DNA from: Spirosoma sp. KCTC 42546
Lineage (GTDB): Bacteria > Bacteroidota > Bacteroidia > Cytophagales > Spirosomataceae
Assembly: GCF_006965485.1 (NCBI RefSeq)
Contig: NZ_CP041360.1
Coordinates: forward strand, 6,490,501 to 6,554,500
DNA length: 64,000 nt
Direction of reading: 5' to 3'
The notes below the pieces were generated by a model. It was not told where the DNA came from. It worked only from the letters and a program-made list of their open reading frames with translations, and did no database searches. This document shows, piece by piece, positions 53,062-60,733 of the stretch (position 1 is its first letter; every line of letters begins with the position of its first letter). A program made the translations under genes and the position numbers.

Positions 53062-53541
53062 ATGACTGAATCCAAAATCCTCACCCGTGAAGAGGCCATC
53101 CGTCAGGCCAGCCAATGGCGCGCCGAAGGGCAGCAAATCGTTTTCACCAACGGTTGCTTCGATATCGTTCACCTAGGCCATATCGACTACCTCGAAAAAG
53201 CGCATGCCCTCGGCGATCGCTTGATTCTGGGCCTTAATACCGATGCGTCGGTGAGTTGTATCAAAGGTCCACTACGTCCTGTTGTGAACGAATACGCACG
53301 GGCGCGGCTTATGGCAGCCCTCGAATTCATCGATGCCGTTGTCTTATTCGGGGAACCCACCCCTCTCGAACTAATCGAAGCCGTGCAGCCAGATATTCTT
53401 GTCAAAGGAAATGATTATAGCGTCGCAACCATTGTCGGCGCTGATTTTGTGCTAGGCCGGGGTGGCCGTGTCGAAACGGTCGAACTTGTGCCGGGCTACT
53501 CCACAACCAAACTGATTGAACGAATCAAACAAAGTTACTAG
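53062..53541 (+). CDS. rfaE2: D-glycero-beta-D-manno-heptose 1-phosphate adenylyltransferase
   Basis: 159 residues from the ATG at 53062; a TTG nine bases upstream is also in frame. The nucleotidyltransferase motif FTNGCFDIVHLGHIDYL (G-x-FD-x-x-H-x-GH) is near residues 30-46. VKGNDYSVATIVGAD and the closing GYSTTKLIERI complete the fold. The enzyme activates heptose phosphate with ATP for LPS-core or S-layer glycan synthesis. The kinase half (RfaE1) is a separate gene in such genomes and is not in this window. Confidence 0.93.
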   Translation: MTESKILTREEAIRQASQWRAEGQQIVFTNGCFDIVHLGHIDYLEKAHALGDRLILGLNTDASVSCIKGPLRPVVNEYARARLMAALEFIDAVVLFGEPTPLELIEAVQPDILVKGNDYSVATIVGADFVLGRGGRVETVELVPGYSTTKLIERIKQSY

Positions 53542-53564
53542 GCTCTATACTACTAAGGGACTCT

Positions 53565-53593
53565 AAACCTGATTACCAAGTAATCAGGTTTAT
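53565..53593 (+). terminator. Terminator-like hairpin after rfaE2
   Basis: Perfect 12-bp stem AAACCTGATTAC (53565-53576) with GTAATCAGGTTT (53580-53591), 3-nt loop, ending in TTTATT. It starts 23 bp after the stop codon. Confidence 0.7.
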
Positions 53594-53735
53594 TACTTGA
53601 TCATTTAATCTACTATGTTTATGGATTTAGAAATATATTCATTAGATTTAGATTCTGTTACGAAACAACGTTAGCCACTACCTGGATTGCCGGAGTCGTT
53701 TCAGTTGATTTTCACCTTATAAATCAGCGTCCTTA

Positions 53736-54158
53736 ATGACTTTATTACGCAGCCAACGTTATTTTGGGGGCTTAAGCCTAGTAGTACTCCTCTTATGGCC
53801 TATCGCGGTCAAGTCATCGGCAGATCATACCGGAGACCAGATTCTAGGACGTTGGCTGTTTCCGGCCAGAGGCTCGAGCGTAGAAGTATACAAGTCTGGT
53901 GATCGTTATTTTGGTCGCATATTCGCGGTTAGTCCCACCGGTAAACATCAGTTTGGCGTGGCCAAAAATCAATTATTAATGCAAAATTTATCATTCGACG
54001 GAAAAGGCTGGTCGGGTGGCGAATTGATTCATCCGAAAACGGGGAATCATTTTGATATTGAACTTCAACTCCTCGATTCGCAGACGCTCACTGCCCGAGT
54101 TTATAAAGGATTCAGATGGCTGCATAAGGAATATGTGCTAACCCGGGCTCCCCAATAA
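53736..54158 (+). CDS. DUF2147-family exported protein
   Basis: 140 residues with a signal peptide (about 10-30, GGLSLVVLLLWPIAVKSSA). The DUF2147 domain, a small beta-barrel, is recognised from DQILGRWLFPARGSSVEVYK, DGKGWSGGELIHPKTGN and the closing ARVYKGFRWLHKEYVLTR. Function is unknown. About 195 bp upstream are gene-free apart from the rfaE2 terminator. Confidence 0.8.
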   Translation: MTLLRSQRYFGGLSLVVLLLWPIAVKSSADHTGDQILGRWLFPARGSSVEVYKSGDRYFGRIFAVSPTGKHQFGVAKNQLLMQNLSFDGKGWSGGELIHPKTGNHFDIELQLLDSQTLTARVYKGFRWLHKEYVLTRAPQ

Positions 54159-54180
54159 CCGTCTTCTTTTTTAAGTTTTA

Positions 54181-54217
54181 CATTCGGCTCTACCCATTGA
54201 AGGAGTAGAGCCGAATG
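54181..54217 (+). terminator. Hairpin after the DUF2147 gene
   Basis: Perfect 13-bp stem CATTCGGCTCTAC (54181-54193) with GTAGAGCCGAATG (54205-54217), 11-nt loop. There is no T-run afterwards, so termination is only likely. Confidence 0.5.
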
Positions 54218-54357
54218 CATATTGGGCGTTTAAATGGCTCGCAGGGTTGATAAATGGTCAACGTGCGGGGATACTTTTTTGGGCTAACTGTTGTTTTACT
54301 ACTAACGACCGAATACATTGGCCGTTTAATTGAAACCACAAACCTGACTAATTGACG

Positions 54358-55038
54358 ATGATCTGGTTAATTATGATTCTCATCTTCGGCGCTAGCGCAT
54401 TCGTGAGCTGGCGACTACGAAGTAAATTCAATGAATATTCTCAAATTGGCCTTAGTAATGGCTTAAGCGGTGCAGAAGTGGCCCAGAAGATGCTAAACGA
54501 AAATGGCATTTACGACGTCCGCGTTGTTTCCGTTGAAGGTATGCTCACTGACCACTATAACCCGGAAGAAAAAACCGTGAATCTCAGTGCCGATGTCTAT
54601 TATGGCCGGAGTGTGGCAGCTGCAGCTGTTGCTTCTCACGAATGTGGACACGCTGTTCAGCATAAATTAGCCTATGCACCCCTGAAATTCCGGTCGGCCA
54701 TGGTACCTGTTCTGACGGTTTCGTCGCAGTACATGCAGTGGATATTGCTGGCTGGTGTTTTGCTCCTCCGGACAACGCCAATTCCACTGGCTATTGGGGT
54801 CGCTTTATTTGCGCTGACAACGCTGTTTAGCTTTGTAACCCTACCCGTAGAATTCGACGCCAGCCGCAGGGCACTGGCCTGGATTCAGACACGAGGCATC
54901 GTGAACCAGCGTGAATACGGTTTCGCAAAAGATGCGCTCTGGTGGGCCGCTATGACCTATGTAGTTGCAGCTCTAGGCTCTTTAGCTACCTTGCTTTATT
55001 ACGCCAGTCTCTTGCTGGGTGGTCGCCGTAGCGACTAA
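54358..55038 (+). CDS. Membrane-bound zinc metallopeptidase (YugP-like)
   Basis: 226 residues from the ATG at 54358; a TTG six bases upstream is in frame. The zinc-binding HExxH motif reads H94-E-C-G-H98 in ASHECGHAVQHKLAYAP. At least three hydrophobic helices surround it (about 2-20, 120-150 and 190-215). The third ligand is probably in FDASRRALAWI (TLPVEFDASRRA). This matches the DUF2226/YugP neutral zinc metallopeptidase type. It would act at the membrane; the substrate is unknown. Confidence 0.88.
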   Translation: MIWLIMILIFGASAFVSWRLRSKFNEYSQIGLSNGLSGAEVAQKMLNENGIYDVRVVSVEGMLTDHYNPEEKTVNLSADVYYGRSVAAAAVASHECGHAVQHKLAYAPLKFRSAMVPVLTVSSQYMQWILLAGVLLLRTTPIPLAIGVALFALTTLFSFVTLPVEFDASRRALAWIQTRGIVNQREYGFAKDALWWAAMTYVVAALGSLATLLYYASLLLGGRRSD

Positions 55039-55060
55039 TCAGTAAACAGTTTTTACAATT

Positions 55061-55094
55061 AAAAAGCCGGATCGTAACTGATCCGGCTTTTTTT
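55061..55094 (+). terminator. Rho-independent terminator after the peptidase gene
   Basis: AAAAAGCCGGATC (55061-55073), GTAACT loop, GATCCGGCTTTTT (55080-55092) and two further T. Confidence 0.9.
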
Positions 55095-55099
55095 GTAAC

Positions 55100-55120
55100 G
55101 CCGACCGTTCCGGTCGGTGC
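55100..55120. repeat. Palindromic repeat, CCGACCGGGACGG family, short copy
   Basis: CCGACCG (55101-55107), TTC, CGGTCGG (55111-55117). The core matches the larger element at 16295-16367. It lies 6 bp after the peptidase terminator. Confidence 0.45.
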
Positions 55121-55126
55121 TACACA

Positions 55127-55525
55127 TCAAACTAATCTCAAATACGAAAGTGCCATAACTACATGCCCGGATTCAACCATTTCTGGCGTTGGGGCTGAAC
55201 GGTCAATCAACATACCTGCTACAGCGACAGACACGGCAATCACGAGCGCGGGCCAGAAACCAACGATGGTAAAACTGTCCATAAAATTGTCGATCAGTTT
55301 CAGTAACAGCGCCGTCACCACGATCCGAACGAGGCCTGTCAGCAGAAAAAACGTGACCAGATTGAGTGGAAAGCGAATCAACCAGCCAACAAAGAAGTTC
55401 AGTAAACCCAGCAGCAGCGCGATTAGAACGGCTGTTCCAAAATTTTTGACATCAACCTGTGGCATGAGGTAAGCCAAGCCGAAAATGACGGCCGCATCAA
55501 GTAATACGTGTAAGATAAGATTCAT
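55127..55525 (-). CDS. Small membrane protein of the phage-holin-4 superfamily
   Basis: 132 residues from the ATG at 55525, with three to four hydrophobic helices (about 5-22, 28-50, 55-80 and 88-110). The pattern RFPLNLVTFFLLTGLVRIVV is typical of the PF04020-type family that is widespread outside phages. The gene is convergent with the zinc peptidase. Nothing around it suggests a prophage. Function unknown. Confidence 0.75.
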   Translation of the reverse strand: MNLILHVLLDAAVIFGLAYLMPQVDVKNFGTAVLIALLLGLLNFFVGWLIRFPLNLVTFFLLTGLVRIVVTALLLKLIDNFMDSFTIVGFWPALVIAVSVAVAGMLIDRSAPTPEMVESGHVVMALSYLRLV

Positions 55526-55602
55526 AAAGTGATCTAATTGGTTAAATTGAACAACCGTTTGGGTTTGAGATGGTTTAGAGACTGTACCCAATTAACGTAG
55601 CT

Positions 55603-56331
55603 ATGCAACGGCTCTGGATTTTATGTTTCGTATTAATTTTGGGTGGTGGTCCTGGCTTTTCTCAACAACCAGCTACCTCCTCTCCAGCCTCTTCAGCAAA
55701 GGTATATAACCTCAGGAAACCTAGTCGAGACGGGACCGGCAAAATTTATCAGGGCCGAGAAATTGCGCAGGTCATGGGGCACCTTGGTGCGTCGTGGCTT
55801 GAACGGCCCGAACGGGAACAGGAAGAACGTACCGATCTATTATTAAAAGCATTACAGTTAAAACCCACCGATGTGGTGGCCGATATTGGCGCTGGAACAG
55901 GCTATTTCACATTCCTGATGGCCCCTAAACTTTCCAAAGGGAAAGTGCTGGCGGTTGATATACAACCGGAAATGATAACTTACCTAACCGAAGGGAAAGC
56001 AAAACACAAAGTCAGTAATGTAGAGCCCGTGCTTGGCACTGAATCCAATCCTAAATTAATGGCGAGCAGTATCGATATAGCCATTCTGATTGATGCCTAT
56101 CATGAGTTTTCGTATCCACGCGAAATGATGGAGCACATTACATCCGCACTAAAACCAGGCGGACGGGTAGTACTGGTCGAATACCGCGCCGAGGACCCAT
56201 CCGTACCGATCAAAGAACTCCACAAACTAAGTGTAGCTCAGGCAACAAAAGAAATGAAAGCCGCTGGCCTGAAACTATTAAAAAACGACGATCGGCTACC
56301 CCAACAGCATATCATGTTTTTTGGGAAGTGA
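55603..56331 (+). CDS. Exported class I SAM-dependent methyltransferase
   Basis: 242 residues with a clear signal peptide (MQRLWILCFVLILGGGPGFS). After a linker rich in Ser and Pro a methyltransferase core follows: SAM-binding motif I DVVADIGAGTGYFTFL (about 95-110), acidic strand KVLAVDIQPEM, and motif IV region LIDAYHEFSYPREMM. The C-terminus (KPGGRVVLVEYRAEDPSVPI) completes the fold. SAM is not expected in the periplasm, which makes the signal peptide odd. Similar exported methyltransferases occur in Bacteroidota; the substrate is unknown. Confidence 0.85.
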   Translation: MQRLWILCFVLILGGGPGFSQQPATSSPASSAKVYNLRKPSRDGTGKIYQGREIAQVMGHLGASWLERPEREQEERTDLLLKALQLKPTDVVADIGAGTGYFTFLMAPKLSKGKVLAVDIQPEMITYLTEGKAKHKVSNVEPVLGTESNPKLMASSIDIAILIDAYHEFSYPREMMEHITSALKPGGRVVLVEYRAEDPSVPIKELHKLSVAQATKEMKAAGLKLLKNDDRLPQQHIMFFGK

Positions 56332-56426
56332 TTAGGTTGTACCACCAGTCAATTTTCTTCAATAAATTACAACCATTTGACCTGTATTAGAATCTCTCAG
56401 GAAACTGCTATTCATTATTGGTTCGT

Positions 56427-57236
56427 ATGCGCACTTTCTACCTTTTTGCTGGAGCGATCATATTTCTGCTAGGTTGCCAGGATGGCAATAAAGTTGACCC
56501 CTTTAATGCGCCAGTGCAATCCCTGGCGGATTTACCTGCCGATTATCAGCCAATACAGAATGGCAGTTCGGTTGCTGGCCGACTAAAAAGTGAGGTTCAT
56601 GCCGGACAATTAAGTGGTGAATGGCTATACAATCAGCAGGGCAAGTTAGTTGAAGGGAGACGATATCTATCCGGACAAATCACGACAGCCGATCAATATC
56701 GATATGATGCCGCTGGACAGTTACGGTATGTGCAACACTTTACGAATGGCTGTGCCTTTTCAAGCCTTTCCACTTGCAGTGGACCTATTACCTGGATAAG
56801 TTATGATGACATCAATACAGACAATCTTGGCCGTATTCGGGAGAGTCATACATTTTTGAAGCAGTCGGGCCAATGGGAATTACAAAGTATAACTGCCTAT
56901 GAGTACGATAACCAAAACAAGCCACTGAAGATATTGCGTTACGATAGCTCGCGCAAATTAGGCTCAACTCAGGAATTCACCTATGACAATAAAGGCAACA
57001 TCATTTCGCTACGGGAGCTAAATACGACAGGAACACCCGATCTCGCTGACCGTACATTTACCTACGACTACGATCAGGGACTAAACCCATATGCGGGTAC
57101 AGTCCACTATATCTCTCCTTTTTTCTCAAGCCGACACATGCTACGTACCGCTGGTGCAACCTACGAATACGCACCGAACGGGTACCCCGTCCGAATTCAG
57201 CAAAACAATCTGGTAACGGAGTTGTCATACTATTGA
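56427..57236 (+). CDS. Lipoprotein with YD/RHS-like repeats
   Basis: 269 residues from the ATG at 56427; a TTG at 56418 is also in frame. The lipoprotein signal ends in IIFLLGCQDG (cysteine near 17). The body carries short YD-type repeats (YRYDAAGQLRYVQHFTNGC, YEYDNQNKPLKILRYD, FTYDNKGNIISLRE), a pattern found in RHS proteins and in many small Bacteroidota lipoproteins. No toxin domain is present. Function unknown. Confidence 0.75.
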   Translation: MRTFYLFAGAIIFLLGCQDGNKVDPFNAPVQSLADLPADYQPIQNGSSVAGRLKSEVHAGQLSGEWLYNQQGKLVEGRRYLSGQITTADQYRYDAAGQLRYVQHFTNGCAFSSLSTCSGPITWISYDDINTDNLGRIRESHTFLKQSGQWELQSITAYEYDNQNKPLKILRYDSSRKLGSTQEFTYDNKGNIISLRELNTTGTPDLADRTFTYDYDQGLNPYAGTVHYISPFFSSRHMLRTAGATYEYAPNGYPVRIQQNNLVTELSYY

Positions 57237-57273
57237 TTGTCGAACCAGCTACTAGAAACGCGTCTATAGGGTT

Positions 57274-58938
57274 CTATTTACCGGCCAATTTACTTTTCCT
57301 GAACCCGTATGAGAAATAAATCACAAGCCCAATAACCAGCCAGATACCAAAAATTTTCCAGTTGCTGGCACCTAATTCCGTCATGAGATAGAGGTTGGTG
57401 AGTACGCCGATTACGGGTAACAGGGAGAAGTTATACCGAAAACCTTGTACGGCTAATAGTACCCATACGCCCCAGAATACAATTAACAGCGGCTTATCCT
57501 CAAGCGTTTGGATCAGGTTAGCACCCGTCAGCGCATAAGCCACTACAGCTAATAGAACAGCCCCAATAATGTATTTTCCATTGATGTAAGGCACCTTGAA
57601 CTTCGATTGTGCCGTCAATCCCTGGGCATCTAAATACAAAATTCCGGCACAGACGAGAATAAATGCAAAAAATGTCCCTACGCTGGTCAGATCTACGAAG
57701 AATTTCAAGTCCATAAACAATGAGGGAACGGCCACCAGAAAACCCGTAACTATTGTAGCAAATGAAGGCGTTTTATAGGTAGGATGAATTCTCGAAAATC
57801 GCTTCCAGAGCAACCCATCCCGGCTCATGGTCATCCAGATACGCGGCTGCCCAAGTTGGTAAACCAGCAACGCACTTGTAATGGCAACTACCGCACTGAC
57901 AGAAATCACACCAGCCACAAAATCAAGGTTTACTTTCTGAAACACATAGGCCAGCGGATCACTCACGCCCAGCTCTTTATAATTAACCATTCCCGTTAGC
58001 ACGAGTGTGATCAGAACATACAGAACTGTGCAAATTCCCAGACAGTAGAGCATGGCGCGCGGCAAATCGCGCTGGGGGTTTTTACATTCTTCGGCCGTAG
58101 TTGAGATAGAATCGAACCCAATGAAGGCAAAAAAGACAGAAGCCACTCCGCTCAACACGCCCGATACCCCATTTGGTGCAAACGGCGACCAGTTGGCAGG
58201 TTTGACATAAAAAGCACCTACGCCAATCACCAGGCCTATTACGGCTAACTTTAACACAACCAGAATATTACTCGCCGTACGTGATTCTTTTATACCGATA
58301 TAGACCAAGGCCGTAATCAGTACCGTAATGGCACCTGCGGGCAGGTTGGCAATTAGTTTGAGATCGCCAAGCATGGGAGCATTGGCAAACGCATCGGCTA
58401 GTACGCGTGTGTTTTCGGGTAACGTAGTCAGGCTCGTTCCGGCTTGCTTCGTCTGTTGAACCAGATCAAAAGCGCGAGACGCTGAACCGTAATCAGTAGC
58501 AAAATATTTGGGAAACGTGATGCCAAAGCCACTGAGCATAGACGTGAAATACTCCGACCACGAAATAGCAACGACCATATTACTAACGGCATATTCGAGA
58601 ATAAGCGCCCAACCAATGACCCACGCAAATATCTCCCCAAAGGCCACATACGCGTACGTATAGGCACTGCCACTCACAGGAACCGTGCTCGCAAACTGTG
58701 CGTAACTTAGTGCCGTGAACACGCAGGCAATGGCCGTAAACACAAACAATAAGGACACAGCCGGACCACCGTTATAACTCGCCAGACCAATCGTACTGAA
58801 AATACCGGCACCAATGATAGCGGCAATGCCAAACGAGGTGAGGTCACGAACACCCAGCGTCTTGACCAGCTTGCTGGATTCACCCTCGGCAGCATCACTT
58901 AAAATTTGAGTTACGGTCTTTTTGCGTAAAAGGGACAT
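57274..58938 (-). CDS. APC-family amino acid permease
   Basis: 554 residues with about 12-14 membrane helices. The first helix motif GIAAIIGAGIFSTIGLASYN and the second (GPAVSLLFVFTAIACVFTAL) are the APC superfamily substrate-binding helices. FFAFIGFDSISTTAEECKNP is the classical CAT-type (cationic amino acid) motif. A loop insert of about 55 residues (around 150-205) separates helices. It probably imports an amino acid by proton symport; the substrate is unknown. Confidence 0.92.
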   Translation of the reverse strand: MSLLRKKTVTQILSDAAEGESSKLVKTLGVRDLTSFGIAAIIGAGIFSTIGLASYNGGPAVSLLFVFTAIACVFTALSYAQFASTVPVSGSAYTYAYVAFGEIFAWVIGWALILEYAVSNMVVAISWSEYFTSMLSGFGITFPKYFATDYGSASRAFDLVQQTKQAGTSLTTLPENTRVLADAFANAPMLGDLKLIANLPAGAITVLITALVYIGIKESRTASNILVVLKLAVIGLVIGVGAFYVKPANWSPFAPNGVSGVLSGVASVFFAFIGFDSISTTAEECKNPQRDLPRAMLYCLGICTVLYVLITLVLTGMVNYKELGVSDPLAYVFQKVNLDFVAGVISVSAVVAITSALLVYQLGQPRIWMTMSRDGLLWKRFSRIHPTYKTPSFATIVTGFLVAVPSLFMDLKFFVDLTSVGTFFAFILVCAGILYLDAQGLTAQSKFKVPYINGKYIIGAVLLAVVAYALTGANLIQTLEDKPLLIVFWGVWVLLAVQGFRYNFSLLPVIGVLTNLYLMTELGASNWKIFGIWLVIGLVIYFSYGFRKSKLAGK

Positions 58939-59082
58939 AAGTTGGCGGAAGAAAAACAGTGTCTATTGATGTTAAACAGCTAAAATAGAAATTCTTTCCG
59001 GTTTTTAATCTCTTAGGTTTACATTCGCCTTATGCCAATTAGCCATCGGCTGTCGTTCATTGTTCAGTATTACCTGTAAACT

Positions 59083-60000
59083 ATGTCCATTCGGGTTCAG
59101 AATCTTACGAAAGTATATAATCAGCAACGAGCTGTCAATCAGATTTCACTCCAGGTAAAACCGGGCGAAATTGTTGGATTTCTTGGCCCCAACGGTGCAG
59201 GAAAATCGACAACCATGAAAATTGCTACGGGCTACCTCACTCCTACCGAAGGCACCGTAGAAGTGAATGGCTTTGATGTCAGAACCCATTCCATGGATGT
59301 TCGCCGGAGCGTTGGTTATTTGCCGGAGCACAATCCGCTTTATCTGGACTTATACGTGAAAGAATACCTGCGCTTTGCGGGTTCGCTACACGGCCTGCGT
59401 GGGTCTGACCTGAGTCGGCGTATTACAGATATAATTGAATTGGTAGGTCTGGGACGTGAGCAGCAAAAACGAATCGGGCAATTGTCCAAAGGATATCGGC
59501 AACGGGTTGGTTTGGCTCAGGCACTGTTGCATAACCCGCCAGTATTGATTCTCGACGAACCAACAACCGGCCTGGACCCCAATCAGTTAGCTGAAATCAG
59601 GCAAGTCATTCGAAATGCCGGGCGCGACAAAACGGTCTTGTTCTCCACGCACATTATGCAGGAAGTTGAAGCCATCTGCGACCGCGTTGTCATTATCAAT
59701 CGGGGGCAGATTGTTGCTGATGGGCCACTAAGTCAGTTGAGAAGTACGTCTTCGGGAGAAAACGTAGTGGTTATTGCCGAATTTGAAGGTGAATTAGCCA
59801 ACCCTGATGTGCTCACGGCTATACCCGGTGTGGAGCACGTCGAACCTATAGAACGCGGTCAGTACCGAATTACAGCCAAGCCAAACACAGACTTACGAGC
59901 CACTATCTTCCGCCTTGCCGCCGATCAGAATTTAACGCTGGTGGGACTGCGCCAACAGGAAAATTCACTGGAAACGATTTTTAAGGAGTTGACCAGGTAA
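59083..60000 (+). CDS. gldA: Gliding-motility-type ABC transporter ATP-binding protein GldA
   Basis: 305 residues. Walker A GPNGAGKSTT is at about 35-44, the signature is LSKGYRQRVGLAQALL (about 139-154) in place of canonical LSGGQ, Walker B is VLILDEPTTGLDP, and the H-loop is in FSTHIMQEVEAI. The phrase VGYLPEHNPLYLDLYVKEYL is characteristic of GldA. With GldF and GldG, not present here, it forms an ABC transporter needed for gliding in flavobacteria. The gene ends inside a 36-bp perfect palindrome. Confidence 0.9.
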   Translation: MSIRVQNLTKVYNQQRAVNQISLQVKPGEIVGFLGPNGAGKSTTMKIATGYLTPTEGTVEVNGFDVRTHSMDVRRSVGYLPEHNPLYLDLYVKEYLRFAGSLHGLRGSDLSRRITDIIELVGLGREQQKRIGQLSKGYRQRVGLAQALLHNPPVLILDEPTTGLDPNQLAEIRQVIRNAGRDKTVLFSTHIMQEVEAICDRVVIINRGQIVADGPLSQLRSTSSGENVVVIAEFEGELANPDVLTAIPGVEHVEPIERGQYRITAKPNTDLRATIFRLAADQNLTLVGLRQQENSLETIFKELTR

Positions 60001-60079
60001 TGTAAAATGAATAATGGGTAATGTATAATGACCGTCTAGGCCGTTATACATTACCCATTATTCATTTTACATTACCTGG
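59993..60079. repeat. 36-bp perfect inverted repeat enclosing the gldA stop codon
   Basis: The left arm starts CCAGGTAATGTAAAATGAAT (59993-60028) and the right arm (60044-60079) is its exact complement. The 15-nt loop is TGACCGTCTAGGCCG. The left arm contains the last codon and TAA of gldA; the right arm ends directly at the stop codon of the convergent DUF4136 gene (60080). Words of the AATGTAAAATGAATAATG type also occur in the element at 3733. Confidence 0.85.
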
Positions 60080-60613
60080 CTATTTCGCTGTAGCCATCAA
60101 AGGGTACTGGTCAAAAATAGACCGGACAATCCCTTTAAAGTAGTTGTTCTTAAAGTTCTGATTACGCATCATTTTTGACGCATACCCTTTCCAGATCACC
60201 TGATACGACTCTGCATCGATGAGTGAGATCATCAGCGTGCCTTCATCGAGGTTATAGTCGATACGTTTGTAGGTAGCATCGTCATCTTCCCGTACCACCC
60301 AGTCTTTGATAACGGGTTGCTGATACCCCCGAAAACGAAGGTCAGACCGGAAGATATTATAAGAGATTAGCAGATTCGGACTGCGGTTACTAACCCGATA
60401 CCCCCGGGCTTCCATTTGGTGCCGAATTGCATCCTGAATATCGGAGCAAAGAAGCGTCGAATCGACGAATTCACACTCCAGAAAATTGAAAGATTCGTAG
60501 TTTTTAAAATGGCCTTCGTAGCTATAATCATGCTCGACAAATAGCCTGCTCGACGAACAGCCTGCCATAACAACCGCGGATAGCACAAACAAAATACCAA
60601 TGCACTTTTTCAT
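60080..60613 (-). CDS. DUF4136-domain lipoprotein
   Basis: 177 residues from the ATG at 60613; a longer frame to 60712 has no signal. The lipobox is VVMAGC (cysteine near 19). The DUF4136 domain follows (YESFNFLECEFVDSTLLCSD, IQDAIRHQMEARGYRVSNRS, PNLLISYNIF). It is an outer-membrane lipoprotein family of unknown role. It stands alone between gldA, which is convergent, and aroB. Confidence 0.82.
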   Translation of the reverse strand: MKKCIGILFVLSAVVMAGCSSSRLFVEHDYSYEGHFKNYESFNFLECEFVDSTLLCSDIQDAIRHQMEARGYRVSNRSPNLLISYNIFRSDLRFRGYQQPVIKDWVVREDDDATYKRIDYNLDEGTLMISLIDAESYQVIWKGYASKMMRNQNFKNNYFKGIVRSIFDQYPLMATAK

Positions 60614-60733
60614 ACTCCAGTTTGTAAAAGTTTTTAATGATATACCAGGATGCGTTAGTAGTGAGATCAATCTTTGGGGTTGAACCCAAATATAACCGTA
60701 ATTGTTTGGCAAACAATAGCGTATGGCAAATTT

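Noticed and set aside
55127..55525. Prophage indicated by a holin-like protein
   Set aside because: The PF04020-type family is common outside phages, and no phage structural, lysis or integrase gene is nearby.
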